Assembly: GCF_016722785.1 (NCBI RefSeq)
Contig: NZ_JAEQNE010000009.1
Coordinates: 62,001-126,000, forward strand
Direction: 5' to 3'
From: Ramlibacter monticola
Lineage (GTDB): Bacteria; Pseudomonadota; Gammaproteobacteria; Burkholderiales; Burkholderiaceae_C
Length of the DNA stretch: 64,000 nucleotides
Of the stretch, positions 43,251 to 52,512 are shown piece by piece; positions within the stretch are counted from its first letter, which is position 1, and each line of letters opens with the position of its first letter. The translations under genes and the position numbers were made by a program. The notes under the pieces were generated by a model. That model was not told where the DNA came from. It ran no database searches and worked only from the letters and a program-made list of their open reading frames with translations.

Positions 43251-44725
43251 CAGGCGCGCACCGCGGCCTCCTCGGCCGGCTGGGCCTGCGACTCGGTCGC
43301 CACGAAGCGCACCGTGACCCGCGTCCCCGGCGGCACCTGCCCGGGGCGTGCGTCTTCCAGCTCGATCGTCGCGTCGTGCTGGCGCGCGATCTCCTGCACG
43401 ATCGGCAGGCCCAGGCCGGAGCCGTCCACGTTGGTGCCCAGCGTCCGGTAGAAGGGCTGGAACACCAGCTCGCGCTCGGCCTCCGGAATGCCCGGGCCGG
43501 TGTCCTCCACCTGCAGCACCAGCGCCTGCCCGAACGGGTCGGCCAGCACCCGCGCGGTCACGATCCCGGGCTGCTGCTCCGTCGAAGGCGTGTAGTTCAC
43601 CGCGTTGTCCAGGAGGTTGCGCACCAGCTCCTTCAGCAGCGTGGGGTTGCCTCGCAGGAGCACGCCGTGCGCGCCCGGCTCGGGGCCGTCGTAGCCGATG
43701 TCCAGGTGCTTTTCCATCGCCCGCGGCACCGTGTCGCGCACCGCCTCGATCGCGATCTCCGCCAGGTCGCAGGCCTGGCGCACCAGCACCTTGGCGCTGT
43801 TCTCCGCGCGCGCCAGCGCCAGCAGCTGGTTCACCGTGTGGGTGGCGCGCATGCTGGAGCGGCCGATCTGCTTGAGCGACTGCTTCAGTTCCTCGGGATG
43901 GAACTGCTCGCGCTGGGCGAGGTCGGCCTGCATGCGCAGGCCGGCCAGCGGCGTCTTGAGCTGGTGCGCCGCGTCGGCGAGGAAGCGCTTCTGCGTCGCG
44001 ATGGAGCTTGTCAGCCGCGTGAGCAGGTCGTTCACCGAGGACACCAGCGGAGCGACCTCCAGCGGAACCACCTTCTCGTCGAGCGGGCTCAGGTCGTCGG
44101 GCTTGCGCGCGCGGATGCGCTCCTCCAGCTCGGACAGCGGCTTGATGCCCCGCACCAGCGCCATCCACACCAGCAGCACGGCCAGCGGCAGGATCGCCAG
44201 CTGCGGCAGCATCACGCCCTTGATGATCTCGGTGGCGAGCACGGAACGCTTCTCGCGCGTCTCGGCCACCTGCACCAGCGCCGGCGGCGAGCCGGGGGCG
44301 TCGATGCGCACCCAGGTGTAAGCCACGCGCACGCCCAGTCCGCGCATCTCGTCGTCGCGCAGGCGCGTTTCGCCAGGGGCGGGGCGCTCGTCGTCGGGCG
44401 GCGGCGGGAAGTCGCGTTCGCCGGACAGCAGCTCGCCGCGCGAGCCCAGCACCTGGTAGTAGACCTGGTCGGCATCGTCGGCGCGCAGGATCTCGCGCGC
44501 CGGCTGCGGCAGGTTGAAGGAGGCGCGCTGGTTCTGCACCGTCACCAGCTGCGCCAGCGCCTGCACGTTGTATTCGAGCGCGCGGTCGAAGGGCTTGCCG
44601 GCGATGCTCTGCGCCACCAGCCAGGTGAGCGCCAGGCTCACCGGCCACAGCAGCAGCAGCGGCGTGAGCATCCAGTCGAGGATCTCGCCGAAGAGCGAGC
44701 GCTGCTCGCGCTGGAAGATTTTCAT
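43250..44725 (-). CDS. Two-component sensor histidine kinase (TctE/QseC-like)
   Basis: A 491-residue membrane kinase. An N-terminal membrane segment is followed by a periplasmic domain of about 120 residues, a second membrane segment (LAILPLAVLLVWMAL), HAMP-like linker, the H box FLADAAHQLKTPLAGLRM (phospho-His) and an ATPase domain with the N box and GxG motifs DTGPGIP and DGSGLGLPI. The layout suggests the 2CSK_N/TctE sub-family. Its gene follows the response regulator by 118 nt of repeat DNA. Confidence 0.92.
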   Translation of the reverse strand: MKIFQREQRSLFGEILDWMLTPLLLLWPVSLALTWLVAQSIAGKPFDRALEYNVQALAQLVTVQNQRASFNLPQPAREILRADDADQVYYQVLGSRGELLSGERDFPPPPDDERPAPGETRLRDDEMRGLGVRVAYTWVRIDAPGSPPALVQVAETREKRSVLATEIIKGVMLPQLAILPLAVLLVWMALVRGIKPLSELEERIRARKPDDLSPLDEKVVPLEVAPLVSSVNDLLTRLTSSIATQKRFLADAAHQLKTPLAGLRMQADLAQREQFHPEELKQSLKQIGRSSMRATHTVNQLLALARAENSAKVLVRQACDLAEIAIEAVRDTVPRAMEKHLDIGYDGPEPGAHGVLLRGNPTLLKELVRNLLDNAVNYTPSTEQQPGIVTARVLADPFGQALVLQVEDTGPGIPEAERELVFQPFYRTLGTNVDGSGLGLPIVQEIARQHDATIELEDARPGQVPPGTRVTVRFVATESQAQPAEEAAVRA

Positions 44726-44750
44726 GGACGTACTGCGTGGCTCCGCGAGG

Positions 44751-44842
44751 CGTCATTCCCGGGACCGGACCGGCCCCGGCCGCGCAGCCGCCCTCTGCGC
44801 TCCAGGCGGATGCTGGGCTTGCCGCCTGACGCGGGGATGACG
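44751..44842. repeat. REP-like element between response regulator and kinase genes
   Basis: The spacer between the co-oriented regulator and kinase genes contains CGTCATTCCC at one end and GGGGATGACG at the other, with GC-rich inner inverted repeats (CCGGACCGGCCCCGG). It is a third copy of the element at 16022 and 27501, inserted within an otherwise tight operon. Confidence 0.65.
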
Positions 44843-44843
44843 T

Positions 44844-45515
44844 TCAGGGGATCTTCTCGAGACAGTAGCCCAGCCCCCGCACCGTCGCAATGCGGATCGG
44901 CCCCTTCTCGATCTTCTTGCGCAGGCGGTGGATGTACACCTCGATGGCGTTGTTGCTCACCTCCTCGCCCCATTCGCACAGGCGTTCCACGAGCTGGTCC
45001 TTGCTGACCAGCCGGCCGGCGCGCTGCAGCAGCACTTCGAGCAGGCCCAGTTCGCGCGCGGACAGTTCGACCATCTTGCCGTCGATGGTCGCCACGCGGC
45101 CGGCCTGGTCGTACACCAGCGGGCCGTGCTTGATCGTGCTGCTGGTGGCGCCCATGCCGCGGCGGGTGAGCGCCCGCACGCGCGCCTCCAGCTCCGACAG
45201 CGCGAAGGGCTTGGCCATGTAGTCGTCGGCGCCCAGGTCGAGGCCCTTCACCCGCTCCTCGATGGCATCGGCGGCGGTCAGGATCAGCACCGGCATGGTG
45301 GAGCCCCGCGCGCGCAGCTTGCGCAGCACTTCCAGTCCGTGCATCCGGGGCAGGCCCAGGTCGAGGATCAGGAGGTCGAACTCGTTGTTCGTCATCAGCG
45401 CCGCGTCCGCTTCGGAGCCGCTCGCGACGTGGTCGACGGCGGCGCCGGAGGCGCGCAGGCTGCGCAGCAGGCCGTCGGCGAGCACCTGGTCGTCTTCCGC
45501 GATGAGGATCCGCAT
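44844..45515 (-). CDS. OmpR/PhoB-family response regulator (TctD-like)
   Basis: A 223-residue regulator: a receiver domain with the acidic pocket AEDDQ, phosphoacceptor Asp in LLILDLGLP and TAAD/KPFAL signal residues, then a winged-helix DNA-binding domain (LSARELGLLEVLLQ, VYIHRLRKKIE, ATVRGLGYCL). Cognate kinase is the next gene. The TctD-like spelling of the receiver suggests control of carboxylate uptake, but no tct operon is adjacent. Confidence 0.94.
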   Translation of the reverse strand: MRILIAEDDQVLADGLLRSLRASGAAVDHVASGSEADAALMTNNEFDLLILDLGLPRMHGLEVLRKLRARGSTMPVLILTAADAIEERVKGLDLGADDYMAKPFALSELEARVRALTRRGMGATSSTIKHGPLVYDQAGRVATIDGKMVELSARELGLLEVLLQRAGRLVSKDQLVERLCEWGEEVSNNAIEVYIHRLRKKIEKGPIRIATVRGLGYCLEKIP

Positions 45516-45611
45516 GCATGTCTCCTGTGCCGCCAGCGGGGGCGTAATGTCGGGCGAATTCTAGGTTCGCGACCCGCCCCCCATATGACGTGGATCAGTT
45601 CGGCCCCACCG

Positions 45612-46088
45612 TCATGCGGGGCTGCCGGCATAGGCCTCGAGCCCGATCGAGACCACGGTGGCGACTTCCGCGCCCACTTCGGCGCGGAACTCACGCTCCG
45701 CCTGCGCCACCGCGTCCTTGAAGGCCTGCAGCCAGGCCAGCCCGGTGGGCGTGAACTTGACCAGCCGCGCCCGGGCGTCGCGCGCGTCCGCCTCGCGCGT
45801 GACCAGGCCCCAGGCTTCGCACTGGTCCACCAGGTCGCCCATGGCCTGCTTGCTCATCCCGGCGCGCTGCGCCAGCTCGGTCAGGCGCGTCCCCTGCAGT
45901 TCCAGGTGGCGCGTGACGTGGATGTGCGCCGCGCTCACCTGCGCCCGCGCGGCGAGGTTGGACAGCGCCAGCGGCACGTCCACGTTGTGCGCCATCAGGT
46001 GCAGCACGCGCTCGTCGAAGCGGCGCATCGCCTCCCCGAGCAGGCGGCCCAGGTGGGTGAGTCGCCAGCCGTCGTCCAGTGCATTCAT
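45612..46088 (-). CDS. MarR-family transcriptional regulator
   Basis: A 158-residue dimeric winged-helix regulator. Its core reads SAAHIHVTRHLELQGTRLTELAQRAGMSKQAMGDLVDQCEAWGLVTREAD, the usual MarR helix-turn-helix and wing. ATG 46088 is chosen over a TTG nine codons upstream. It reads away from recA and toward the response-regulator gene; the 146-nt space upstream, shared with recA, contains TTGGTCAGTTTGCC, which could be its own operator, but no perfect dyad was found. Confidence 0.88.
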   Translation of the reverse strand: MNALDDGWRLTHLGRLLGEAMRRFDERVLHLMAHNVDVPLALSNLAARAQVSAAHIHVTRHLELQGTRLTELAQRAGMSKQAMGDLVDQCEAWGLVTREADARDARARLVKFTPTGLAWLQAFKDAVAQAEREFRAEVGAEVATVVSIGLEAYAGSPA

Positions 46089-46171
46089 GCCCAAATCGTA
46101 AGGCAAACTGACCAAAAAACCCGTTGTCCGCCCGAGACCTGGGCCGTTACATTACTGGCCATGCATCCAGC

Positions 46172-46187
46172 CTGTGCTTGAATCCAG
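46172..46187 (+). promoter_or_regulatory. Possible LexA (SOS) box upstream of recA
   Basis: CTG-N10-CAG (spacer TGCTTGAATC) lies 46 nt before the recA start, the spacing and place expected for a LexA site. The central part is only partly symmetrical. Beta-proteobacterial LexA sites usually follow CTGT-N8-ACAG, and here the right half is CCAG, so one position deviates. Confidence 0.45.
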
Positions 46188-46233
46188 CTGGAAAACCCGT
46201 ACCAACCCATTGATTCCCAAGGAGAAAACGAAG

Positions 46234-47289
46234 ATGGACGCCCAAGTCAAAGGCTCGAAGGTCGCCGCCGCCGACAACGAAAAGGCCAAGGCCCTGGCCG
46301 CCGCGCTGGCCCAGATCGAGAAGCAGTTCGGCAAGGGCACGATCATGCGCCTGGGCGAGGGCGAGGCCATCGAGGACATCCAGGTCGTCTCCACCGGCTC
46401 GCTCGGCCTGGACATCGCGCTGGGCGTCGGCGGCCTGCCGCGCGGCCGCGTGATCGAGATCTACGGCCCGGAATCGTCCGGCAAGACCACGCTGACGCTG
46501 CAGGTCGTGGCCGAGATGCAGGCCCAGGGCGGCCAGTGCGCGTTCGTCGACGCCGAACACGCGCTCGACATCCAGTACGCGCAGAAGCTGGGCGTCAACG
46601 TGTCCGACCTGCTGATCTCCCAGCCCGATACCGGCGAGCAGGCCCTCGAGATCGTCGACAGCCTGGTGCGCTCCGGCGCCGTCGACCTGATCATCATCGA
46701 CTCGGTGGCGGCCCTGGTGCCCAAGGCGGAAATCGAAGGCGAGATGGGCGATGCCCTGCCCGGCCTGCAGGCCCGCCTCATGAGCCAGGCGCTGCGCAAG
46801 CTCACCGCCACGATCAAGAAGACCAACTGCATGGTCATCTTCATCAACCAGATCCGCATGAAGATCGGCGTGATGTTCGGCAGCCCCGAAACCACCACCG
46901 GCGGCAACGCGCTGAAGTTCTACGCCTCCGTGCGCCTGGACATCCGCCGCACCGGCACGATCAAGAAGGGCGAGGAGGCGATCGGCAACGAGACCAAGGT
47001 GAAGGTCGTGAAGAACAAGGTCGCGCCCCCGTTCAAGACGGCGGAATTCGACATCCTGTTCGGCGAGGGCATCAGCCGCGAGGGCGAGATCATCGACATG
47101 GGCGTCGCCAACCAGGTGCTGGACAAGTCGGGCGCCTGGTACGCCTACAACGGCGAGAAGATCGGCCAGGGGCGCGACAACGCCCGCGAGTTCCTGCGCG
47201 AGAACCCGGAGCTGGCCCGCGAGATCGAGAACAAGGTCCGCGAGCACCTGGGCATCCCGCTGCTGCCGGCCGACGTCGCGGAGGAATAA
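46234..47289 (+). CDS. recA: Recombinase A
   Basis: A 351-residue RecA recombinase forming filaments on single-stranded DNA for repair and SOS induction. Walker A is GPESSGKTT, followed by [19 protein letters not shown] and the L2-loop region [14 protein letters not shown]...[18 protein letters not shown] lies 9 nt before the ATG. recX follows after a repeat-containing spacer. Confidence 0.98.
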   Translation: MDAQVKGSKVAAADNEKAKALAAALAQIEKQFGKGTIMRLGEGEAIEDIQVVSTGSLGLDIALGVGGLPRGRVIEIYGPESSGKTTLTLQVVAEMQAQGGQCAFVDAEHALDIQYAQKLGVNVSDLLISQPDTGEQALEIVDSLVRSGAVDLIIIDSVAALVPKAEIEGEMGDALPGLQARLMSQALRKLTATIKKTNCMVIFINQIRMKIGVMFGSPETTTGGNALKFYASVRLDIRRTGTIKKGEEAIGNETKVKVVKNKVAPPFKTAEFDILFGEGISREGEIIDMGVANQVLDKSGAWYAYNGEKIGQGRDNAREFLRENPELAREIENKVREHLGIPLLPADVAEE

Positions 47290-47297
47290 GCAAATGG

Positions 47298-47380
47298 TGC
47301 CCCCACGCTCCCCCACTGCGTGTGGGTCGCTGCCCCCCGAGGGGGCTTCAGCCTCCTTGAGGCGGCTCGGCGGAGGCTGA
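47298..47380. repeat. Hairpin repeat between recA and recX
   Basis: The 92-nt recA-recX space is almost filled by a GC-rich element with CACTGCGTG, CTGCCCCCCGAGGGGGCTTC (CCCCC-CGA-GGGGG stem) and a second stem around CCTCCTTGAGG. The CACTGCGTG word and C/G-run hairpin recur at 10427-10516, so this is a dispersed element, possibly modulating recX expression through partial termination. Confidence 0.6.
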
Positions 47381-47381
47381 C

Positions 47382-47831
47382 ATGGCCTTCGGCCAGCTTT
47401 CGGTGAAGGGCCGGGCCCTCAAGCTGCTGGCCGCCCGCGAGCACTCGCGCCAGGAGCTGGAACGCAAGCTCGCGGCGAAGGAGCCCGACCCCGCCGAGGT
47501 CAAGCAGGCGCTCGACGAACTGCAGGCGCGGGGATTCCTCGACGAGCAGCGCGTGGTGGATTCGATCGTCCACCGCCGCGCCGGGCGCGTGGGGGTGGGG
47601 CGGATCCGGCAGGAGCTGCAGGCGAAAGGGATCGATGCGGAGCGGGTGGCCATCGCCGTGGCGAGCCTCAACGCGAGCGAGTTCGAACGAGCCCGCGAAG
47701 TCTGGCGAAAGAAGTTCGGCGCGCAGCCGGAGGATGCGTCCCAGCGGGCGAAGCAGGCGCGGTTCCTGGCTGCGCGCGGGTTCAGCGGAGAAGTCGTGCG
47801 ACGCGTCCTGAATACGCCGGACGACGAGTAG
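47382..47831 (+). CDS. recX: RecA regulatory protein RecX
   Basis: A 149-residue all-helical protein of the RecX family, which binds RecA filaments and limits their activity. The repeats are visible as [30 protein letters not shown] followed by [33 protein letters not shown] and a third module ending [15 protein letters not shown]. It is placed directly after recA, as usual. Confidence 0.93.
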   Translation: MAFGQLSVKGRALKLLAAREHSRQELERKLAAKEPDPAEVKQALDELQARGFLDEQRVVDSIVHRRAGRVGVGRIRQELQAKGIDAERVAIAVASLNASEFERAREVWRKKFGAQPEDASQRAKQARFLAARGFSGEVVRRVLNTPDDE

Positions 47832-47871
47832 CGGGGGGATTCACAGGCGCCATGCGGGCGCGGGCAAGTAG

Positions 47872-47970
47872 AACGCAAAAGCCGCAAAGGCTACGCAAAA
47901 GCCGCGAAAGAGACATCCTCATGAGGATGTTCTTTGGCGGCTTTTGCGTTTCTTTAGCGGCCTTTGCGTT
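47872..47970. repeat. Long imperfect inverted repeat (~100 nt) ending at a seven-A run
   Basis: Between recX and argC lies a large dyad. The centre is an 18-nt perfect palindrome, ACATCCTCATGAGGATGT (47913-47930). Flanking arms carry near-matching copies of a CGCAAAAGCCGC word (three on the left, two on the right in complement, with a few mismatches). Seven A residues follow at 47971-47977. It is not a terminator in either direction because the A run faces the wrong way for argC. A dispersed element or a regulatory RNA hairpin is possible. Confidence 0.7.
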
Positions 47971-48015
47971 AAAAAAATCCTGGACCTTCCCCTGCGCTGC
48001 GAAGGCCCGCGAACT

Positions 48016-48936
48016 TCAGATCCCGAGCATCAACTTCAGGTTCTGCACCGCCGCCCCGCTGGCGCCCTTGCCCAGGTTGTCCAGCCGTGCGATCAGCACC
48101 GCGTGCGCGTAGTCCATGTTGTGGAACACGCGCAGTTCCATCTTGTTGGTGTCGTTCAGCGCTTCCGGCTCCAGCTTGCCGTCCTCGGTGGGCGCCTGCA
48201 CGGTCACCCATTCGCTGCCCTGGTAGTGGCGCTTCAGCACGCTCTCCAGGTCCCCCGGCGTGGGCTTGCCGGGCAGCGTGTTCAGATGCAGCGGCAGCTG
48301 CACCAGCATGCCCTGGCGGAAGTTGCCAACCGCGGGCAGGAAGATCGGCCGGCGCAGCAGCCCGGTGTACTTCATGATCTCCGGCAGGTGCTTGTGCTTC
48401 AGCCCCAGCGCATACAGCTCGTACGCGGGCGCCTGGCCCGATTCGTAGGCCTCGATCATCGTGCGGCCGCCGCCCGAATAGCCGCTCACCGAGGGCAGCA
48501 CCACGGGGTAGTCGTTCGGCAGCACGCCGGCCTCCACCAACGGACGCAGCAGCGCGATCGCGCCGGTGGCGTAGCAGCCGGGGTTGCTCACGCGCTCTGC
48601 CTTCGCCACCGCCTCGCGCTGGCCGGCGGAAAGCTCGGGGAAGCCGAACACCCAGCCATCGGCCGTGCGGTGCGCGGTGGACGCGTCGATGATGCGCGGC
48701 TTCCGGCCGCCGGAGCGGCCGATCTCTTCGATCATCGCCGCCGACTCGCGCGCCGCGTCGTCGTGCAGGCAGAAGATCACGAGGTCCACTCCCGCCATCA
48801 GTTCGCGCTTGGCAGCCGGGTCCTTGCGCTTGTCGGGGGAGATGCTCACCAACTGGATCTGCGGCATCGTCTCGAGCCGCTCGCGGATCTGCAGGCCGGT
48901 CGTTCCGGCCTCGCCGTCAATGAAGACCTTGGGCAT
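48016..48936 (-). CDS. argC: N-acetyl-gamma-glutamyl-phosphate reductase (type 2)
   Basis: A 306-residue NADPH-dependent enzyme of arginine synthesis that reduces N-acetylglutamyl phosphate to the semialdehyde. The short N-terminus [17 protein letters not shown] is the NADPH loop, and the active-site Cys lies in [11 protein letters not shown]. Length and lack of the long N-terminal segment fit AgrC type 2. No other arg gene is adjacent. Confidence 0.96.
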   Translation of the reverse strand: MPKVFIDGEAGTTGLQIRERLETMPQIQLVSISPDKRKDPAAKRELMAGVDLVIFCLHDDAARESAAMIEEIGRSGGRKPRIIDASTAHRTADGWVFGFPELSAGQREAVAKAERVSNPGCYATGAIALLRPLVEAGVLPNDYPVVLPSVSGYSGGGRTMIEAYESGQAPAYELYALGLKHKHLPEIMKYTGLLRRPIFLPAVGNFRQGMLVQLPLHLNTLPGKPTPGDLESVLKRHYQGSEWVTVQAPTEDGKLEPEALNDTNKMELRVFHNMDYAHAVLIARLDNLGKGASGAAVQNLKLMLGI

Positions 48937-49099
48937 CGGGCGTCCTATAGGAAAGCGTTATGGTGACTGTAAGTCCCAAGTCGGAATTGGTGCATTGCAG
49001 CATGATACAGTTCGCGCGATCTTGCCACGCTGACCGTCCACGCCTCGAAATTCCGCGCCCGCCGGTCGTCCGATTTCCCACTTCCCCGAGAGACAGCTC

Positions 49100-50260
49100 A
49101 TGAAGATCCACGAGTACCAAGGCAAGGAAATCTTGCGCAACTTCGGCGTGCCGGTCCCGCGCGGCATTCCGGCCTTCACGGTCCAAGAGGCGGTCGAAGC
49201 CGCCCAGAAGCTGGGCGGCCCGGTCTGGGTGGTCAAGGCCCAGATCCACGCCGGCGGCCGGGGCAAGGGCGGCGGCGTCAAGGTTGCCAAGAGCGTCGAC
49301 GACGTGAAGCGCCTGGCCGGGGAGATCCTCGGCATGCAGCTCAAGACGCACCAGACCGGTCCCGAGGGCCAGAAGGTCCGTCGCCTGTACATCGAGGACG
49401 GCGCGGACATCCAGAAGGAGTACTACCTCTCCGTCGTGACCGACCGCGCCACCCAGAACGTGGCGTTCATCGCCTCCAGCGAAGGCGGCATGGACATCGA
49501 GGAAGTGGCGCACTCCACCCCCGAGAAGATCGTGAAGGTTTTCGTGAACCCGCTGATCGGCCTGACGCAGGCCCAGGGCGAGGAACTGGCCCGCGGCATC
49601 GGCATGCCGGCCGACTCGCAGGCGCAGTTCATCGACATCTGCCAGAAGCTCTACAAGTGCTACATGGACACCGATGCGTCGCTGGTGGAAATCAACCCGC
49701 TGAACCGCGACAGCAAGGGCAAGGTGATCGCGCTCGACGCCAAGTTCAACTTCGACAGCAACGCGCTGTTCCGCCACCCCGAGATCGTGGCGCTGCGTGA
49801 CCTGGACGAGGAAGACGCCGCCGAAATCGAGGCCTCCAAATTCGACCTGGCGTACATCTCCCTGGACGGCAACATCGGCTGCCTGGTGAACGGCGCCGGC
49901 CTGGCCATGGCCACCATGGACACCATCAAGCTGTTCGGCGCCTCGCCGGCCAACTTCCTCGACGTGGGCGGCGGTGCCACCCCCGAGAAGGTCACCGAGG
50001 CCTTCAAGATCATGCTGAAGAACCCGAAGGTCAAGGCGATCCTGGTGAACATCTTCGGCGGCATCATGCGCTGCGACACCATCGCCACCGGCGTGATCAC
50101 CGCCTGCAAGGCCGTGAACCTGAACGTTCCGCTGGTCGTGCGCATGAAGGGCACCAACGAGGAACTGGGCAAGCGCCTGCTGGCCGAGAGCGGCCTGCCC
50201 ATCATCAGCGCGGACACCATGGCGGAAGCGGCCCAGAAGGTCGTGGCGGCGGTCAAGTAA
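49100..50260 (+). CDS. sucC: Succinyl-CoA synthetase beta subunit
   Basis: A 386-residue ATP-grasp subunit of the TCA enzyme that converts succinyl-CoA to succinate with substrate-level phosphorylation. It has the N-terminal [11 protein letters not shown], the ATP-grasp lysine block [19 protein letters not shown] and [10 protein letters not shown] near the C-terminal helix. sucD starts 18 nt after it. Confidence 0.97.
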   Translation: MKIHEYQGKEILRNFGVPVPRGIPAFTVQEAVEAAQKLGGPVWVVKAQIHAGGRGKGGGVKVAKSVDDVKRLAGEILGMQLKTHQTGPEGQKVRRLYIEDGADIQKEYYLSVVTDRATQNVAFIASSEGGMDIEEVAHSTPEKIVKVFVNPLIGLTQAQGEELARGIGMPADSQAQFIDICQKLYKCYMDTDASLVEINPLNRDSKGKVIALDAKFNFDSNALFRHPEIVALRDLDEEDAAEIEASKFDLAYISLDGNIGCLVNGAGLAMATMDTIKLFGASPANFLDVGGGATPEKVTEAFKIMLKNPKVKAILVNIFGGIMRCDTIATGVITACKAVNLNVPLVVRMKGTNEELGKRLLAESGLPIISADTMAEAAQKVVAAVK

Positions 50261-50278
50261 AGGTAAGGAACTCAAGTC

Positions 50279-51172
50279 ATGTCGATCTTCATCAACAAGG
50301 ACACCAAGGTCATCACCCAGGGCATCACGGGCAAGACCGGCCAGTTCCACACCGAGAAGTGCCAGGAATACGCGAACGGCAAGAACTGCTTCGTGGCCGG
50401 CGTGAACCCCAAGAAGGCGGGCGAGAAGGTCTTCGACATCCCGATCTTTGCTTCCGTCAAGGAAGCGAAGCAGCAGACCGGCGCGACCGTTTCCGTGATC
50501 TACGTGCCGCCGGCGGGCGCCGCTGCGGCGATCTGGGAAGCGGCGGAAGCCGACCTGGACCTGGCAATCTGCATCACCGAGGGCATCCCGGTGCGCGACA
50601 TGCTGGAAGTGCGCAACAAGATGAAGCAGAAGGAAGCCAAGGGCGGCAAGAAGACGCTGCTGCTGGGCCCCAACTGCCCCGGCCTGATCACGCCCGACGA
50701 GATCAAGATCGGCATCATGCCCGGCCACATCCACAAGAAGGGCCGCATCGGCGTGGTGTCGCGCTCCGGTACCCTGACCTATGAAGCCGTGGCGCAGCTC
50801 TCCGAGCTGGGCATCGGCCAGTCCAGCGCCGTGGGCATCGGCGGCGACCCGATCAACGGCCTGAAGCACATCGACGTGATGCAGGCCTTCAACGACGATC
50901 CGGACACCGACGCCGTGATCATGATCGGCGAGATCGGCGGCCCCGACGAGGCCGACGCCGCCCGCTGGTGCAAGGTCAACATGAAGAAGCCGGTCGTCGG
51001 CTTCATCGCCGGCGTCACGGCGCCCCCCGGCAAGCGCATGGGCCACGCCGGCGCGCTGATCTCCGGCGGCGCCGACACGGCGGAAGCCAAGCTGGCCATC
51101 ATGGAAGAGTGCGGGTTCAAGATCACCCGCAACCCGTCCGAGATGGGCAAGCTGCTGAAGTCGCTGCTCTGA
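50279..51172 (+). CDS. sucD: Succinyl-CoA synthetase alpha subunit
   Basis: A 297-residue subunit with CoA-binding Rossmann fold ([13 protein letters not shown]-type start, [13 protein letters not shown]) and the phosphohistidine region RSGTLTYEA with the catalytic His in [13 protein letters not shown]. Overlapping pairing with SucC is normal. A hairpin terminator follows it at 51192. Confidence 0.97.
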   Translation: MSIFINKDTKVITQGITGKTGQFHTEKCQEYANGKNCFVAGVNPKKAGEKVFDIPIFASVKEAKQQTGATVSVIYVPPAGAAAAIWEAAEADLDLAICITEGIPVRDMLEVRNKMKQKEAKGGKKTLLLGPNCPGLITPDEIKIGIMPGHIHKKGRIGVVSRSGTLTYEAVAQLSELGIGQSSAVGIGGDPINGLKHIDVMQAFNDDPDTDAVIMIGEIGGPDEADAARWCKVNMKKPVVGFIAGVTAPPGKRMGHAGALISGGADTAEAKLAIMEECGFKITRNPSEMGKLLKSLL

Positions 51173-51191
51173 CACATCCGCGCGCGGCGCG

Positions 51192-51222
51192 AGGCCGGCT
51201 GCCCCAGGCGCCGGCCTTTCTT
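51192..51222 (+). terminator. Intrinsic terminator of sucCD
   Basis: Stem AGGCCGGC (51192-51199) pairs with GCCGGCCT (51210-51217) around a 10-nt loop, followed by TTCTT. It begins 20 nt after the sucD stop. Confidence 0.7.
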
Positions 51223-51418
51223 GCATCCGGCGCGGCATTTCCGGTTCGACCACGGAAGTTGCAACAATTTGTATGATGGTCGTGAGAAAGTCGCTTGTCC
51301 GTCAGGGGGCCCTCTGCTAACTTCATCGGCAGAGTCCTGCCCCGGTGGGGAGGTCGGGAAACACAGCCCTGCGGAGAGCCCGCAGGTTCGCCGGTGACGT
51401 TGCCGGCAAGGGGCAGGA

Positions 51419-51676
51419 GTGAGCAAGCCTTCGATGGACAAGCGCGTGGCGGCCGTGGCGGCCAGCGGTCGCCCCGGGAAGCCAGGCGGCGCGCCGGTGC
51501 GGGCAGGCAACGCTTTTGAGAACCCGCTGTCGGGCGCAGGCCTGCCCAGCTATGATGCGGTTGAGAACGACCGGCACACGCGCAAGGCGCGGTCCGGCCC
51601 CAAGTCCGCGATGAACCTGTCCGGGGCCGCTGAAAAGCCCCTGGCCGGCGGCGGCAAGGCCGGCCGGACGCCTTGA
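51419..51676 (+). CDS. Small basic low-complexity protein (hypothetical)
   Basis: An 85-codon reading frame upstream of the PP2C gene, ending 10 nt before it. It starts at GTG 51419 preceded by a GGGGCAGGA purine block. The product is Gly/Ala/Lys/Arg-rich with no hydrophobic core and no recognised domain, so it is probably disordered. Third-codon GC is high, which favours real coding. A possible -10-like TATGAT lies upstream at 51272. Serine/threonine and the adjacent phosphatase/FHA genes make it a plausible phosphorylated partner, which is only a guess. Confidence 0.45.
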   Translation: MSKPSMDKRVAAVAASGRPGKPGGAPVRAGNAFENPLSGAGLPSYDAVENDRHTRKARSGPKSAMNLSGAAEKPLAGGGKAGRTP

Positions 51677-51686
51677 CCCGCCTACT

Positions 51687-52472
51687 ATGAACTACGAGTT
51701 TTGCTTCCGCACGGACCCAGGTCTTGCGCGCGAAAACAACGAGGATTCGGTCACTGTCGACGAAGCGACGCGTCTCGGAATCCTGGCCGACGGCATGGGC
51801 GGCTACAACGCGGGCGAAGTCGCCAGCGGCATGGCCACCACCTTCATCAAGTCCGAACTCGGTCGCTGGCTGGCCCAGGCGGGCCGCCACGCCAACGCAC
51901 GCGAAGTGCGCCGGGCGATGGAAATCTGCGTCGACAACGCCAATCGCTCGATCTTCAACGCCGCCAATTCCAATCCGCAGTACAGCGGCATGGGCACCAC
52001 GCTGGTGGTGGGCGTGTTCCAGGACGGCCGGCTGATGCTCGGCCACATCGGCGATTCGCGCTGCTACCGGCTGCGCAATGGCACGCTGGAACAGATCACG
52101 AAGGACCACTCCCTGCTGCAGGAGCAGATGGATGCCGGCCTGATCACCCCCGAACAGGCGGCCACCTCCACCAACAAGAACCTCGTCACGCGCGCCCTCG
52201 GCGTGGAGGACGCGGTGTTGCTGGAAGTCAACGAACACAAGGTCGAACCCGGTGATCTTTACCTGATGTGCTCGGACGGTTTGTCGGACATGCTCGACGA
52301 CGACTCGATCGCCCGCATCATGGTGACGGAGGCCACCCTCGAGCAGAAGTCGATCCAGCTGGTGGACGCGGCGAATGCCAACGGCGGGCGCGACAACATT
52401 TCGGTGCTGCTGGCGCAGGCCAACAGCGGCTCCAGAAAAAAGGGCTTGATCTCGCGCTGGCTGGGACAATGA
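51687..52472 (+). CDS. PP2C-family serine/threonine protein phosphatase
   Basis: A 261-residue metal-dependent phosphatase. The metal-binding acidic residues are in NEDSVTVDE, ILADGMGGYNAGE and the C-terminal GRDNISVLLAQ; a phosphatase of the Stp/PppA bacterial group. No Ser/Thr kinase is in the window. It starts a tight run with the FHA and cyclase genes and probably reverses phosphorylation that the FHA protein reads. Confidence 0.93.
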   Translation: MNYEFCFRTDPGLARENNEDSVTVDEATRLGILADGMGGYNAGEVASGMATTFIKSELGRWLAQAGRHANAREVRRAMEICVDNANRSIFNAANSNPQYSGMGTTLVVGVFQDGRLMLGHIGDSRCYRLRNGTLEQITKDHSLLQEQMDAGLITPEQAATSTNKNLVTRALGVEDAVLLEVNEHKVEPGDLYLMCSDGLSDMLDDDSIARIMVTEATLEQKSIQLVDAANANGGRDNISVLLAQANSGSRKKGLISRWLGQ

Positions 52473-52512
52473 CGCGGGACAACGGACAGCAGGACATGAA
52501 CAGGAGTCGACC

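Noticed and set aside
47832-48015. The recX-argC hairpin as an intrinsic terminator
   Set aside because: The A run on the + strand lies after the hairpin, so it gives neither a + strand T run nor a correctly placed minus strand T run.
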